This document shows, piece after piece, positions 8,882 to 16,766 of a stretch of 52,039 nt of DNA. This DNA is from GCA-002697625 sp002697625 (GTDB taxonomy: Bacteria; Bacteroidota; Bacteroidia; Flavobacteriales; BACL11), in the NCBI GenBank assembly GCA_964004625.1, contig CAXFOB010000041.1, positions 1-52,039 of the forward strand. Direction: 5' to 3'. Both the position numbers and the translations under genes were made by a program. Within the stretch, counting starts at the first letter, position 1, and each line of letters opens with the position of its first letter. Below the pieces are notes generated by a model that searched no databases, was not told the origin of the DNA, and saw nothing but the letters and a program-made list of their open reading frames with translations.

Positions 8882-9841
8882 TTATTTTCTAATTACTTTG
8901 AGATAATGAACTTGTAGATCATTTATCATTATCGAAATAAAATAATGTCCTGTAGGAAGATTTTTATGAGGCTCCCATAATACAGAATATTTCTCAGGAT
9001 CTAACATTCTCTCATCAAGAGTTGCTACTATCTGGCCTCTAATATCATATACAGATATACCAACCTTTGATTTTTGAAAAACACCATAATTTATTTCAAG
9101 CCGATCAGTAAATGGATTAGGATTTGCACTATAAATAATCCCTTTATCAAGGTGAAGATTGCTAGTACCAACCGAAACACCATTACCATCAATTATAATA
9201 TCCCAAGTTCCTTCAAGTTCTCCATTAGAATTTGATACTAAAGGAATAATACGATTAGTAGCGTCAAATGAACCACTAGTAATTGAAGCAGCTGCATCAG
9301 TTGGTATATATGGATCCCCTTGAAAATAAAGTTGAGTAATTAATGTGTTAAATCCTGGAGGTGTTATTTTAAAATGAATATGTGATGGTCTATATATAGA
9401 GCCATTAAGATACAAACCAGGTTTAATTGACTCAAAAACATAAAACCCCTGACTATTTGTGGTTGTCTTTCCTCTCAAATTATATCCTATATTATCATAT
9501 AGGCCTGCGTCATCAGCATGCCATATATCAATCTCTGTATTTGGAATAACTTCTGAACATTCAAGATTATACACTTGACCACTAATAATAATACGTGTTC
9601 CAATTTCATTAGTGTCTGCAAGCTGATTATTTTGAATTATCGGCGCGTTTGATGTATAAAATGGTCCTTGTCCATATGCATCTTCAGTAGACTCATCACA
9701 TGTAGATATAGATTTCTTATTACTTAATGCAACAGAAGAGTTTGTAGACTTAAGAACAGTTGGGAAAACTGCAAGAGATAATAAGGACAAAGAGGTATTC
9801 TTTAAAAACTGTCTTCTATTATCTTTTGTGTGTGTTTTCAT
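8882..9841 (-). CDS. Intradiol ring-cleavage dioxygenase-like protein with Tat-like signal and T9SS tail
   Basis: 319 residues in three parts. The N-terminus has a twin-arginine motif, NRRQFLK (R9, R10), before a hydrophobic stretch. Residues about 55-215 match the intradiol dioxygenase family: IDIWHADDAGLYD, RG, then RPSHIHFKITPPGF and TQLYFQGD; likely Fe(III) ligands are Y115, Y144 or Y150, H154 and H156. Residues about 238-319 form a T9SS type A sorting domain (NPNPFTDRLEINY, VYDIRGQ, LPTGHYFISI, ending in KVIRK). The family cleaves catechols between the hydroxyls; the secreted subgroup is less well understood. Tat export followed by T9SS sorting is unusual, since most T9SS clients have Sec signals. 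It stands alone behind a -7 box. Confidence 0.85.
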   Translation of the reverse strand: MKTHTKDNRRQFLKNTSLSLLSLAVFPTVLKSTNSSVALSNKKSISTCDESTEDAYGQGPFYTSNAPIIQNNQLADTNEIGTRIIISGQVYNLECSEVIPNTEIDIWHADDAGLYDNIGYNLRGKTTTNSQGFYVFESIKPGLYLNGSIYRPSHIHFKITPPGFNTLITQLYFQGDPYIPTDAAASITSGSFDATNRIIPLVSNSNGELEGTWDIIIDGNGVSVGTSNLHLDKGIIYSANPNPFTDRLEINYGVFQKSKVGISVYDIRGQIVATLDERMLDPEKYSVLWEPHKNLPTGHYFISIMINDLQVHYLKVIRK

Positions 9842-9910
9842 AAGTTCAACTTACTTAATTAAATCTTAAAAAAAAGTTCAAACTTTAGGATTATAAGAAT
9901 TTTATAATCA

Positions 9911-9918
9911 CAAATATA
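9911..9918 (-). promoter_or_regulatory. -7 box of the dioxygenase-like gene
   Basis: TATATTTG on the minus strand, 69 bases before the ATG. Confidence 0.4.
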
Positions 9919-9959
9919 ATAAAATATAAGTTTACTCTATTATGTAAGTATTTTTTAAT

Positions 9960-10202
9960 CTAACTTTTTGATGGTTCCCAATCAAAGCATAACATACCTT
10001 CTGCAGCATCTTCAGGATTAGCACAAGAGGACCCTCCATAAAAAGAACAATTTAAACAATTAGATTGTTTAGTGAAAGAATCTGTTTGGATGTGACTATC
10101 GCAAACATTATACAAACCTACTTTTAAGTCATGTTTACTACATATAAAATTCTTTGCTAAATTTTCACAATTGATACACGTCGATACTGTTTTTAATTCC
10201 AT
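9960..10202 (-). CDS. Small Cys-rich, probably zinc-binding protein
   Basis: 80 residues from the ATG at 10202 (MELKTVSTCINC). An upstream ATG at 10244 would add 14 hydrophobic residues, but a TTG-N20-TATTTTTG promoter lies at 10221-10251, inside that extension, so the shorter start is preferred. It has nine cysteines, including CINC, CSKHD, CDSH, CLNC and a terminal MLCFDWEPS. Paired Cys and Cys/His clusters suggest zinc or another metal. I do not recognise the family and assign no function. No neighbour is co-transcribed. Confidence 0.6.
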   Translation of the reverse strand: MELKTVSTCINCENLAKNFICSKHDLKVGLYNVCDSHIQTDSFTKQSNCLNCSFYGGSSCANPEDAAEGMLCFDWEPSKS

Positions 10203-10220
10203 AATATTTTTATTTTTCTT

Positions 10221-10251
10221 CAAAAATAATAAGCAAAATAACAAAAAACAA
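10221..10251 (-). promoter_or_regulatory. Promoter of the Cys-rich gene (TTG-N20-TATTTTTG)
   Basis: On the minus strand TTG (10251-10249), a 20-base spacer, then TATTTTTG (10228-10221), ending 18 bases before the ATG. Both Bacteroidota promoter elements are present at good spacing. Confidence 0.55.
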
Positions 10252-10394
10252 GCCTATCGTGATGATTTTCAGTAATTTATATTTAGAATAAATTAAAATA
10301 GATACAATCCTGAATATAACTTATAGTTTCACTTTTCTTGTAATGATGATATTATAAAAAAGAGTTTTTTATCTCTCTAAAATTGAAACATAAT

Positions 10395-10415
10395 TACAGA
10401 ATTCCTACAGAATTC
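10395..10415 (+). promoter_or_regulatory. Direct repeat TACAGAATTC x2, candidate operator of the HmuY-like locus
   Basis: TACAGAATTC occurs at 10395-10404 and 10406-10415, an 11-bp period, so both copies face the same side of the helix. They end five bases before the -7 box at 10421, inside the promoter footprint. Iron or heme control is inferred from the downstream genes, not from the motif. The rest of 10252-10469 holds no gene. Confidence 0.45.
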
Positions 10416-10420
10416 AGTTT

Positions 10421-10428
10421 TAATTTTG
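10421..10428 (+). promoter_or_regulatory. -7 box of the HmuY-like/TonB receptor operon
   Basis: TAATTTTG, a full TAnnTTTG match, 41 bases before the ATG at 10470. No well-placed -33 TTG, which fits a promoter needing an activator. Confidence 0.45.
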
Positions 10429-10469
10429 AACAATAATTTTATAACAATAAATTTTAAAAAAATATAAAA

Positions 10470-11699
10470 ATGAAAAAATACATATTATTTATATTAATTT
10501 ATATAACTAGCTTTAATATTCAATCTCAAAACCAATCTATATCAATGAATTCCGGATATGATAATCAGATTTTTTATAGTATGCAGAATGGAGAAATGGT
10601 AAATATTCAAAATGATAATTGGGATATAGCTTTTAGTACGGATGCATTTTCTTCAACTATAAGAATAAATGATGGGAAAGGTGTACAGTTATATACCTAC
10701 CATTTAGGTGATACAACTGATTGGAATATGATTAACACTAGTACTCCAAACATTTTATACAATCAAATGTATAATAGTGATATTACTTGGGAAACTGGAG
10801 CCTTTGACATTAATACGACAAGTTCTGGTTTCGATTATGGTTGGGGTGTATATAATTTACAAACTCATCATATTGTTGGTGATTCTATATTTATAATACA
10901 AACCATAAATGGAAATTGGAAGAAATTATGGATAGAAAGCAAACAATCTGGAGAATATTTCTTTAAATATTCCAATTTAGATGGTACAGGATTAGTAAAC
11001 ACGTCTATTCAATCCTCTAATTATAATAATAAGAGATTTATTTATTATTCATTAGATCAAGATTTATTACATGATAGAGAACCAGATTTAAGTTCATGGG
11101 ATATAACCTTTACAAAGTATATCACTCCTGTACAAGGAATGCCATATCCTGTTACTGGAGTCCTGAGTAATGTTGGGATAAAAGTTGCAAAAGCTATGAA
11201 CATATCAGACCCTTTTAATTATATAGACGTTTCATCTCATGTATTCCTTGATGATATCAACACGATCGGATATGACTGGAAGACATATCAAGGAACTTAC
11301 ATTGTCGATAATAATAGATGTTATTTTGTGAAAGATTATAATAATAATATATGGAGAGTTATTTTCACTGTTTTTGAGGGTACATCTACTGGTAATATTG
11401 AGTTTAATACTGAATTAGTTTCGACAAGTAATTCAGTAAAAACAGATATTATTAGGAATTTTGAGATATATCCAAATCCTACCAGCACAGATGTTAATAT
11501 AGTTTATGAATTTACAGAGATGGTGACCTTACAAATTAATGATATTCATGGTAGGTTAATATATAATACAAATTTAGAAGATCATCAATTTGCATCGATA
11601 ACTTTACCTATATATAATTTTGAAGATGGTGTTTATATTGTTTCAATAATGGATAAAGATAATAATAATCAGCATATTGAGAAATTAATAATACATTAG
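10470..11699 (+). CDS. HmuY-like heme-binding protein with T9SS sorting tail
   Basis: 409 residues. A Sec signal peptide (about 1-19, no lipobox Cys) precedes a HmuY-like domain at about 25-315. Markers are NWDIAFSTDAF, FFKYSNLDGTG, SSWDITFTKY, YPVTGVLSN, IGYDWKTYQG and YFVKDYNNNIWRVIF, all matched in the paralogue at 13724. Residues about 330-409 are a T9SS tail (FEIYPNPTSTDVNI, INDIHGRLIYN, FEDGVYIVSI). HmuY proteins capture heme and pass it to a TonB receptor; here the receptor starts 6 bases downstream. Heme as ligand is inferred from family and context, and the binding residues cannot be placed by eye. The T9SS tail would export it to the surface or medium instead of lipid anchoring. Confidence 0.75.
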   Translation: MKKYILFILIYITSFNIQSQNQSISMNSGYDNQIFYSMQNGEMVNIQNDNWDIAFSTDAFSSTIRINDGKGVQLYTYHLGDTTDWNMINTSTPNILYNQMYNSDITWETGAFDINTTSSGFDYGWGVYNLQTHHIVGDSIFIIQTINGNWKKLWIESKQSGEYFFKYSNLDGTGLVNTSIQSSNYNNKRFIYYSLDQDLLHDREPDLSSWDITFTKYITPVQGMPYPVTGVLSNVGIKVAKAMNISDPFNYIDVSSHVFLDDINTIGYDWKTYQGTYIVDNNRCYFVKDYNNNIWRVIFTVFEGTSTGNIEFNTELVSTSNSVKTDIIRNFEIYPNPTSTDVNIVYEFTEMVTLQINDIHGRLIYNTNLEDHQFASITLPIYNFEDGVYIVSIMDKDNNNQHIEKLIIH

Positions 11700-11705
11700 T
11701 AATAT

Positions 11706-13727
11706 ATGATAAATAAAGTTCTATTTTTATTTATAATCTTTTTTCTAATAAATAACAAACTTTTTTCACAAAAGAAAGATTCGCTAGAAACCCAGTATTT
11801 TATGGAGACAAATTTGGAAGAAGTAGTAATTACCGGACAAATTACTAATACTAATCTAGATAGTTCTGTATATAAGGTCAAGATAATTGGTCAATCCATC
11901 TTAGAGAAAGATGTTTTTCAAACAGTTGCAGATGTTATAAATTTTGAAACAAATCTAAATCTTAAACAAGATAATATATTAGGGTCTGGTGTTGAGATAC
12001 AAGGAATATCAGGCCAGAATGTTAAGATATTAATTGATGATGTACCGGTAATTGGAAGATTAAATGGTAATATTGATTTATCACAGATCTTATTACATAA
12101 TGTTTATCAAATAGAGATTGTTGAAGGTCCACTTTCGGTGAATTATGGTACCGATGCTTTAGCGGGAACTATAAATATCATTACTAAGAAAAACTACAAC
12201 AAAAAAGTAAATTTTGGAGTAAATAATTATTATGAGTCTGTAGGAAGATATAATAATAGTTTTGATTTGGTATATAAATCAATTCATCATCAATTTTCTT
12301 TTGAGCTAGCAAGACATTTCTTTGATGGGTGGTCTCCGAATGATGATTTTACATTATTACCACAAAATACTCTAGCAGATACTAATAGATATAAGTTATG
12401 GAATCCTAAGGAAAAAATATTTGGTAAATTTCAACATATATTTAATAGGGAGAAATTTAATTCTAGAACTTATTATTCTGATTTTTATGAAAAGGTCACA
12501 AATAAAGGATTCCCAAGATTACCATATTATGAAACAGCATTTGATGACTATTATTACACTTATAGAAAAAATGTAGGCACAGAAATCGCATCAGCTATTA
12601 ATCAATGTAACATAAGATTAATACTAACAAATAATAATTTCAGAAGAATTAAGAACACATATTATAAAGATCTGACTAACCTGAATCAGGTTTTAGTTTC
12701 AGACATAAGTGCTAATGACACTTCTTCATATAATATGATTATGTCAAAAATTACTATTACACCAATAGATAAATCTAGTAGTATAGATTATCAAATTGGA
12801 TTTCATTATAACAACCAGATAGCGAAAGGACAAAGGATATTGAATAATCAAGAAGTTCAGAATGATTATGCACTGTACTCTAATATTGAATATAAGACTG
12901 GTAATTTATTAATTCGACCAGGTGTTAGGTTTATTTATAATGATAAATATAAAACTCCTATAATACCATCAATAAATACCTTATATAATTTTAGTGGTTT
13001 GAAATATAGATTTTCATACGCTAAGGGATTTCGCTCTCCAACTTTAAAAGAGCTATTCTTTACATTTAATGATATTAATCATGATATTGTTGGTAATGCA
13101 GAGTTATCACCAGAGAATTCTAATAATTATCAGCTTAATATTTTTTTTAAGAAAAAATTAGAAGTATATCAATTTGATCTTGAATTGAATTCTTTTTATA
13201 ATAGTATTATTAATAAGATTGATTTAATCCCCTCATTAGACAATCCTAATCAATATAAGTATTATAATATTAATGAATTAGAAACAATGGGATTATCATC
13301 AAATATTAAAGTGACTAATAATATAGTTATTATTAATGTTAGTTATTCGCGTATCGGTATACGAGATTTTGATTACCACTCTAAATATGATTTTTCAAAT
13401 AATTTTAGAGCTTCTTTATTATATAGTATTAATGATTATACTTCTTTTAATACATTTTATAGATTTACCGGTTCAGAGAAAAAATATATTTTAGAAGACA
13501 ATAATTTAAATCAATTCAATACAGATTCATATAATTTATTAGATTGCTCTTTAAATATGAATTTTTTAAATAAAAAGATTACTTTTAATATTGGTGTAAA
13601 GAATATATTTGATGTAGAAAAAATCAATAGTATTAGTAATCCATCAGGCGTACATACATCAAACAATACTATTGCTAATATTAGTTATGGTAGATCTTAT
13701 TTTACAGGATTTAATATTAAACTATGA
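11706..13727 (+). CDS. HmuR-like TonB-dependent receptor
   Basis: 673 residues. Signal peptide at about 1-21, TonB-box-like LEEVVITGQ at about 37, plug at about 50-160 (VADVINFETNLNL, IQGISGQNVKILIDDVPV, QIEIVEGPLSVNYGTDALAGTINIITKK), then the barrel with FRSPTLKELFF and a C-terminal FTGFNIKL. It lacks the CarboxypepD_reg domain. Size and placement between two HmuY-like genes suggest heme or iron-chelate uptake. The ATG follows the first HmuY-like stop by 6 bases; the last four bases (ATGA) overlap the next start, indicating translational coupling. The gene looks more AT-rich than flanking metabolic genes. Confidence 0.85.
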   Translation: MINKVLFLFIIFFLINNKLFSQKKDSLETQYFMETNLEEVVITGQITNTNLDSSVYKVKIIGQSILEKDVFQTVADVINFETNLNLKQDNILGSGVEIQGISGQNVKILIDDVPVIGRLNGNIDLSQILLHNVYQIEIVEGPLSVNYGTDALAGTINIITKKNYNKKVNFGVNNYYESVGRYNNSFDLVYKSIHHQFSFELARHFFDGWSPNDDFTLLPQNTLADTNRYKLWNPKEKIFGKFQHIFNREKFNSRTYYSDFYEKVTNKGFPRLPYYETAFDDYYYTYRKNVGTEIASAINQCNIRLILTNNNFRRIKNTYYKDLTNLNQVLVSDISANDTSSYNMIMSKITITPIDKSSSIDYQIGFHYNNQIAKGQRILNNQEVQNDYALYSNIEYKTGNLLIRPGVRFIYNDKYKTPIIPSINTLYNFSGLKYRFSYAKGFRSPTLKELFFTFNDINHDIVGNAELSPENSNNYQLNIFFKKKLEVYQFDLELNSFYNSIINKIDLIPSLDNPNQYKYYNINELETMGLSSNIKVTNNIVIINVSYSRIGIRDFDYHSKYDFSNNFRASLLYSINDYTSFNTFYRFTGSEKKYILEDNNLNQFNTDSYNLLDCSLNMNFLNKKITFNIGVKNIFDVEKINSISNPSGVHTSNNTIANISYGRSYFTGFNIKL

Positions 13728-14695
13728 ATCATTTGAAATATTTTTCTTTTATATTTATCATCTCTTTCATATCCTGTGAGAAGGAAGAAATTCCAATAAA
13801 CCCGCATTTGGCAGGGGAAGTTATCATTCAACAAGTAGAATTAGAGAAAGATTATAAGAATCAAGTATTTTATAAATTAAGTAATAATTCTATAGTGAGC
13901 GAGAATATAAAGACTGAATGGGACTTAGGTTTTATTAATCATAATAATGATGATTATATAATTTTAAACTCCTCTACATTTATGCAAGCTGCCAACGGAC
14001 CTACTGATTCATTTGAAAATGTGATTGATATTAATAGTTTACAGTGGGGATGGGACAATCCAAGAGGTATTGACTTTGGTACTGTCATATCATATGAGCT
14101 AGATAATAGTAATTTTTACATTATTGATAGAGGATATTCATTAAATGGTAACAATAGAGGGTACAAAAAATTTATGATTACAGAAGTCACTGATTATTAT
14201 TATATGATTAGATATTCTAATTTGGATAATTCTGGAGATACAGTAATTCAAATCAATAAAGAAAACCAAACTAACTTCATTACTTATTCTTTTGATGAAG
14301 ATGAAAAAATATTGATATTCCCAGAAAAGGGGGATTGGGATTTAGTATTTACTCAATATACAAACCTATTTAGTGACACTACAGCGCCCGCTTATTTGGT
14401 TACGGGAGTACTTACAAATTATTATAATAACATAACTGTATCACTCGACACAATCAATGATTTTGAACAGATAAATCTATCAATGATAGATAATTATAAC
14501 TTTAGTAATAATCAGGATCAGATAGGTTATAGTTGGAAATTGTATGATTTACAGAATAATCTATATGTTATCAATAATCATATTACATATCTTATAAAAG
14601 ATTCTGAAGGACGTTATTTTAAGTTGCAATTTATTGACTTTTATAACGATATTGGAGACAAAGGATATCCTAAATTTAAAATACAAGAATTATAA
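13724..14695 (+). CDS. HmuY-like lipoprotein
   Basis: 323 residues. The lipoprotein signal ends at C18 (FISC), followed by EKEE, an acidic start resembling surface-export signals of Bacteroidota lipoproteins. HmuY-like markers parallel the paralogue at 10470: TEWDLGF, MIRYSNLDNSGD, GDWDLVFTQY, YLVTGVLTN, IGYSWKLYD, YLIKDSEGRYFKLQF. It has no T9SS tail, so it should be lipid-anchored at the outer membrane. The start overlaps the receptor stop by four bases. With the T9SS-tailed copy this gives two predicted ligand-capture proteins for one receptor. The ligand is inferred, not seen. Confidence 0.75.
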   Translation: MNHLKYFSFIFIISFISCEKEEIPINPHLAGEVIIQQVELEKDYKNQVFYKLSNNSIVSENIKTEWDLGFINHNNDDYIILNSSTFMQAANGPTDSFENVIDINSLQWGWDNPRGIDFGTVISYELDNSNFYIIDRGYSLNGNNRGYKKFMITEVTDYYYMIRYSNLDNSGDTVIQINKENQTNFITYSFDEDEKILIFPEKGDWDLVFTQYTNLFSDTTAPAYLVTGVLTNYYNNITVSLDTINDFEQINLSMIDNYNFSNNQDQIGYSWKLYDLQNNLYVINNHITYLIKDSEGRYFKLQFIDFYNDIGDKGYPKFKIQEL

Positions 14696-14745
14696 TCATC
14701 TAATTAAAAATGATTCTCCAATTCTCAAAACAGAATGGGTCGTAA

Positions 14746-14775
14746 TTGTAAATAAAGGAATAATTAGTAAATTAG
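14746..14775 (+). promoter_or_regulatory. Variant promoter of the paaG operon (TTG-N19-TAAATTAG)
   Basis: TTG at 14746-14748, a 19-base spacer, then TAAATTAG at 14768-14775, one base off TAnnTTTG, ending 18 bases before the ATG. The same box precedes the gene at 21795. Confidence 0.35.
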
Positions 14776-14793
14776 CGAAAAATAAGTAATAAT

Positions 14794-15564
14794 ATGATAC
14801 AATTTGAAAAGATAGATGGAGTAGGAAAGATCACTCTTAATAGACCTGAAAAGTTTCATTCTTTTGTAAGAGAGATGGCTCTAGAACTACAAAATGTACT
14901 TAATAAATGTAAAGAAGATAATGAAGTGAGAGCAATTCTTATAACTGCAAATGGAAAAGCTTTTTGTGCGGGACAAGACTTAGGAGAAGCGTCCGATCCA
15001 AATGGTCCTGATATTTCTAAAATTATTCAGGAACACTATAATCCAATTATTCGAAAGATTAGAAGTTTAGACAAACCAGTTGTTGCAGCTGTAAACGGAG
15101 TAGCGGCAGGAGCAGGAGCTAGTTTAGCACTTTGTTGTGATATTATAGTAGCGACAAAAAACGCTTCTTTCATTCAAGCTTTTAGTAAAATAGGACTTAT
15201 TCCTGATAGTGGATCTACGTACTTTTTACCAAAACTTATCGGAATGCAAAAAGCAACTGCACTTATGATGACTGCAGACCCCATAAGCGCTAAGGATGCA
15301 GAATCAATGGGAATGATATACAAAACATATTCTAATGAAGAGTTTGAGTCGGAAAGTTGGAAGCTCGTAAGGAAACTTGCACAGATGCCGACAAAAGCCC
15401 TTGGTCTTACCAAAGAACTTTTAAATGCTTCTATAGAGAATACTTTAGAACAACAGCTTAACATAGAAGAAAAGTATCAGTCTGTTGCAGCAGATACAAT
15501 AGATTTTAAAGAAGGAGTACAAGCCTTTTTAGAAAAAAGAAAACCAAACTTTAAAGGAGAATAA
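14794..15564 (+). CDS. paaG: Enoyl-CoA hydratase/isomerase, PaaG-like
   Basis: 256 residues of the crotonase fold. Visible blocks are GKAFCAGQDLGEASD (oxyanion hole and acyl-CoA binding), AAVNGVAAGAGASLALCCDI, and PDSGSTYFLPKLIG, the last characteristic of PaaG-type 1,2-epoxyphenylacetyl-CoA isomerases. It would act in the cytoplasm in phenylacetyl-CoA ring opening and beta-oxidation. The next gene, a 3-oxoadipyl-CoA thiolase, follows one base later and supports this. The other paa genes (paaABCDE, paaZ, paaK) are not in the window. A general fatty-acid or other aromatic role remains possible. Confidence 0.75.
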   Translation: MIQFEKIDGVGKITLNRPEKFHSFVREMALELQNVLNKCKEDNEVRAILITANGKAFCAGQDLGEASDPNGPDISKIIQEHYNPIIRKIRSLDKPVVAAVNGVAAGAGASLALCCDIIVATKNASFIQAFSKIGLIPDSGSTYFLPKLIGMQKATALMMTADPISAKDAESMGMIYKTYSNEEFESESWKLVRKLAQMPTKALGLTKELLNASIENTLEQQLNIEEKYQSVAADTIDFKEGVQAFLEKRKPNFKGE

Positions 15565-15565
15565 G

Positions 15566-16765
15566 ATGACTTATATAATTGATGCTGTGAGAACTCCAAT
15601 AGGTAATTTTGGAGGAACCCTTAAAGATGTTAGAACAGATGATTTAGGAGCTATTCCAATAAAAGAATTGATAAAAAGAACAGGTATTAATCGTGATAAA
15701 ATAGATGATGTCATTTTAGGTTGTGCTAATCAAGCAGGTGAAGATAATAGAAATGTTGCTAGAATGTCATTATTATTAGCTGGATTACCTTTTTCTGTAC
15801 CTGGAGAAACTGTAAACAGATTATGTTCTTCTGGAATGTCTTCTGTCATACATGCACACAGAGCAATTTGCGCTGGGGACGGAGATGTTTTTATTGCGGG
15901 CGGGGTAGAAAACATGACCAGAGGACCTTGGGTGATTTCCAAAGTTACAAAAGCTTTCGGAAGAGACGCTCAGATGTATGACTCTTCATTTGGATGGAGA
16001 TTTGTCAATCCGAAAATGAAAGAATTTTATGGAGTAGATGGAATGGGAACAACAGCTGAAAATCTAGCCGAAAAATATAATATTTCAAGAAAAGACCAAG
16101 ATATATTTGCATTCAATTCTCAAATGAAAGCTTCAAAAGCACAAAATGAAGGTAGATTTGATGAGGAAATTGTAGAAGTTGTAATTCCTCAAAGAAAAAA
16201 AGAATCTATCATTTTCTGTAAAGATGAATTTATAAAACCAAATACTTCTTTAGAAATTTTATCAAAACTACGAACTGCATTTAAAAAAGAAGGAGGAAGT
16301 GTTACAGCAGGAAACTCATCAGGACTAAATGACGGAGCCGCTGCTATGCTTTTATCCTCTGAAAAAGGAGTTAAAGAAAATAATCTTGCACCTATTGCAA
16401 GAATTGTAAGTTCTGCAGTAGTTGGAGTAGAACCTAGAATAATGGGGATAGGACCAGTTAAAGCTTCTAACAAAGCACTAGAAAAAGCAGGTTTAACAAT
16501 GGAGGACATGGACATTATTGAGTTAAATGAAGCTTTTTCTGCACAAGCACTAGCTTGTATTAGAAAATGGGGACTTAAAGATAATGATGAAAGAATAAAC
16601 CCAAATGGAGGAGCTATAGCGCTTGGGCATCCATTAGGCGTAAGCGGAACAAGAATTCTACAAACCGCTGCAATAGAATTAAAGAAAAAAAATAAACAAT
16701 ACGCATTAGTCTGTATGTGTATTGGAGTCGGTCAAGGTTACGCAACAATAATTGAAAAAGTATAA
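15566..16765 (+). CDS. paaJ: 3-oxoadipyl-CoA thiolase
   Basis: 399 residues, thiolase family. The catalytic triad is present: C87 (NRLCSSGM), H355 (GHPLG) and C385 (CMCIGVGQG). The stretch GCANQAGEDNRNVARM and the block ending ENMTRGPWV are typical of the 3-oxoadipyl-CoA (PaaJ/PcaF) branch rather than biosynthetic acetoacetyl-CoA thiolases. It cleaves 3-oxoadipyl-CoA to succinyl-CoA and acetyl-CoA. It begins one base after paaG ends, and the next hydratase follows its stop by one base, so the three genes form one operon. Confidence 0.85.
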   Translation: MTYIIDAVRTPIGNFGGTLKDVRTDDLGAIPIKELIKRTGINRDKIDDVILGCANQAGEDNRNVARMSLLLAGLPFSVPGETVNRLCSSGMSSVIHAHRAICAGDGDVFIAGGVENMTRGPWVISKVTKAFGRDAQMYDSSFGWRFVNPKMKEFYGVDGMGTTAENLAEKYNISRKDQDIFAFNSQMKASKAQNEGRFDEEIVEVVIPQRKKESIIFCKDEFIKPNTSLEILSKLRTAFKKEGGSVTAGNSSGLNDGAAAMLLSSEKGVKENNLAPIARIVSSAVVGVEPRIMGIGPVKASNKALEKAGLTMEDMDIIELNEAFSAQALACIRKWGLKDNDERINPNGGAIALGHPLGVSGTRILQTAAIELKKKNKQYALVCMCIGVGQGYATIIEKV

Positions 16766-16766
16766 A

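Noticed and set aside
10252..10469. Fur-type iron box upstream of the HmuY-like locus
   Set aside because: No recognisable 19-bp inverted Fur motif found by eye; only the TACAGAATTC direct repeat stood out.
14697..14722. AATCAT/ATGATT inverted repeat after the second HmuY-like gene
   Set aside because: Low-GC stem of six pairs with no T run; too weak to call a terminator.
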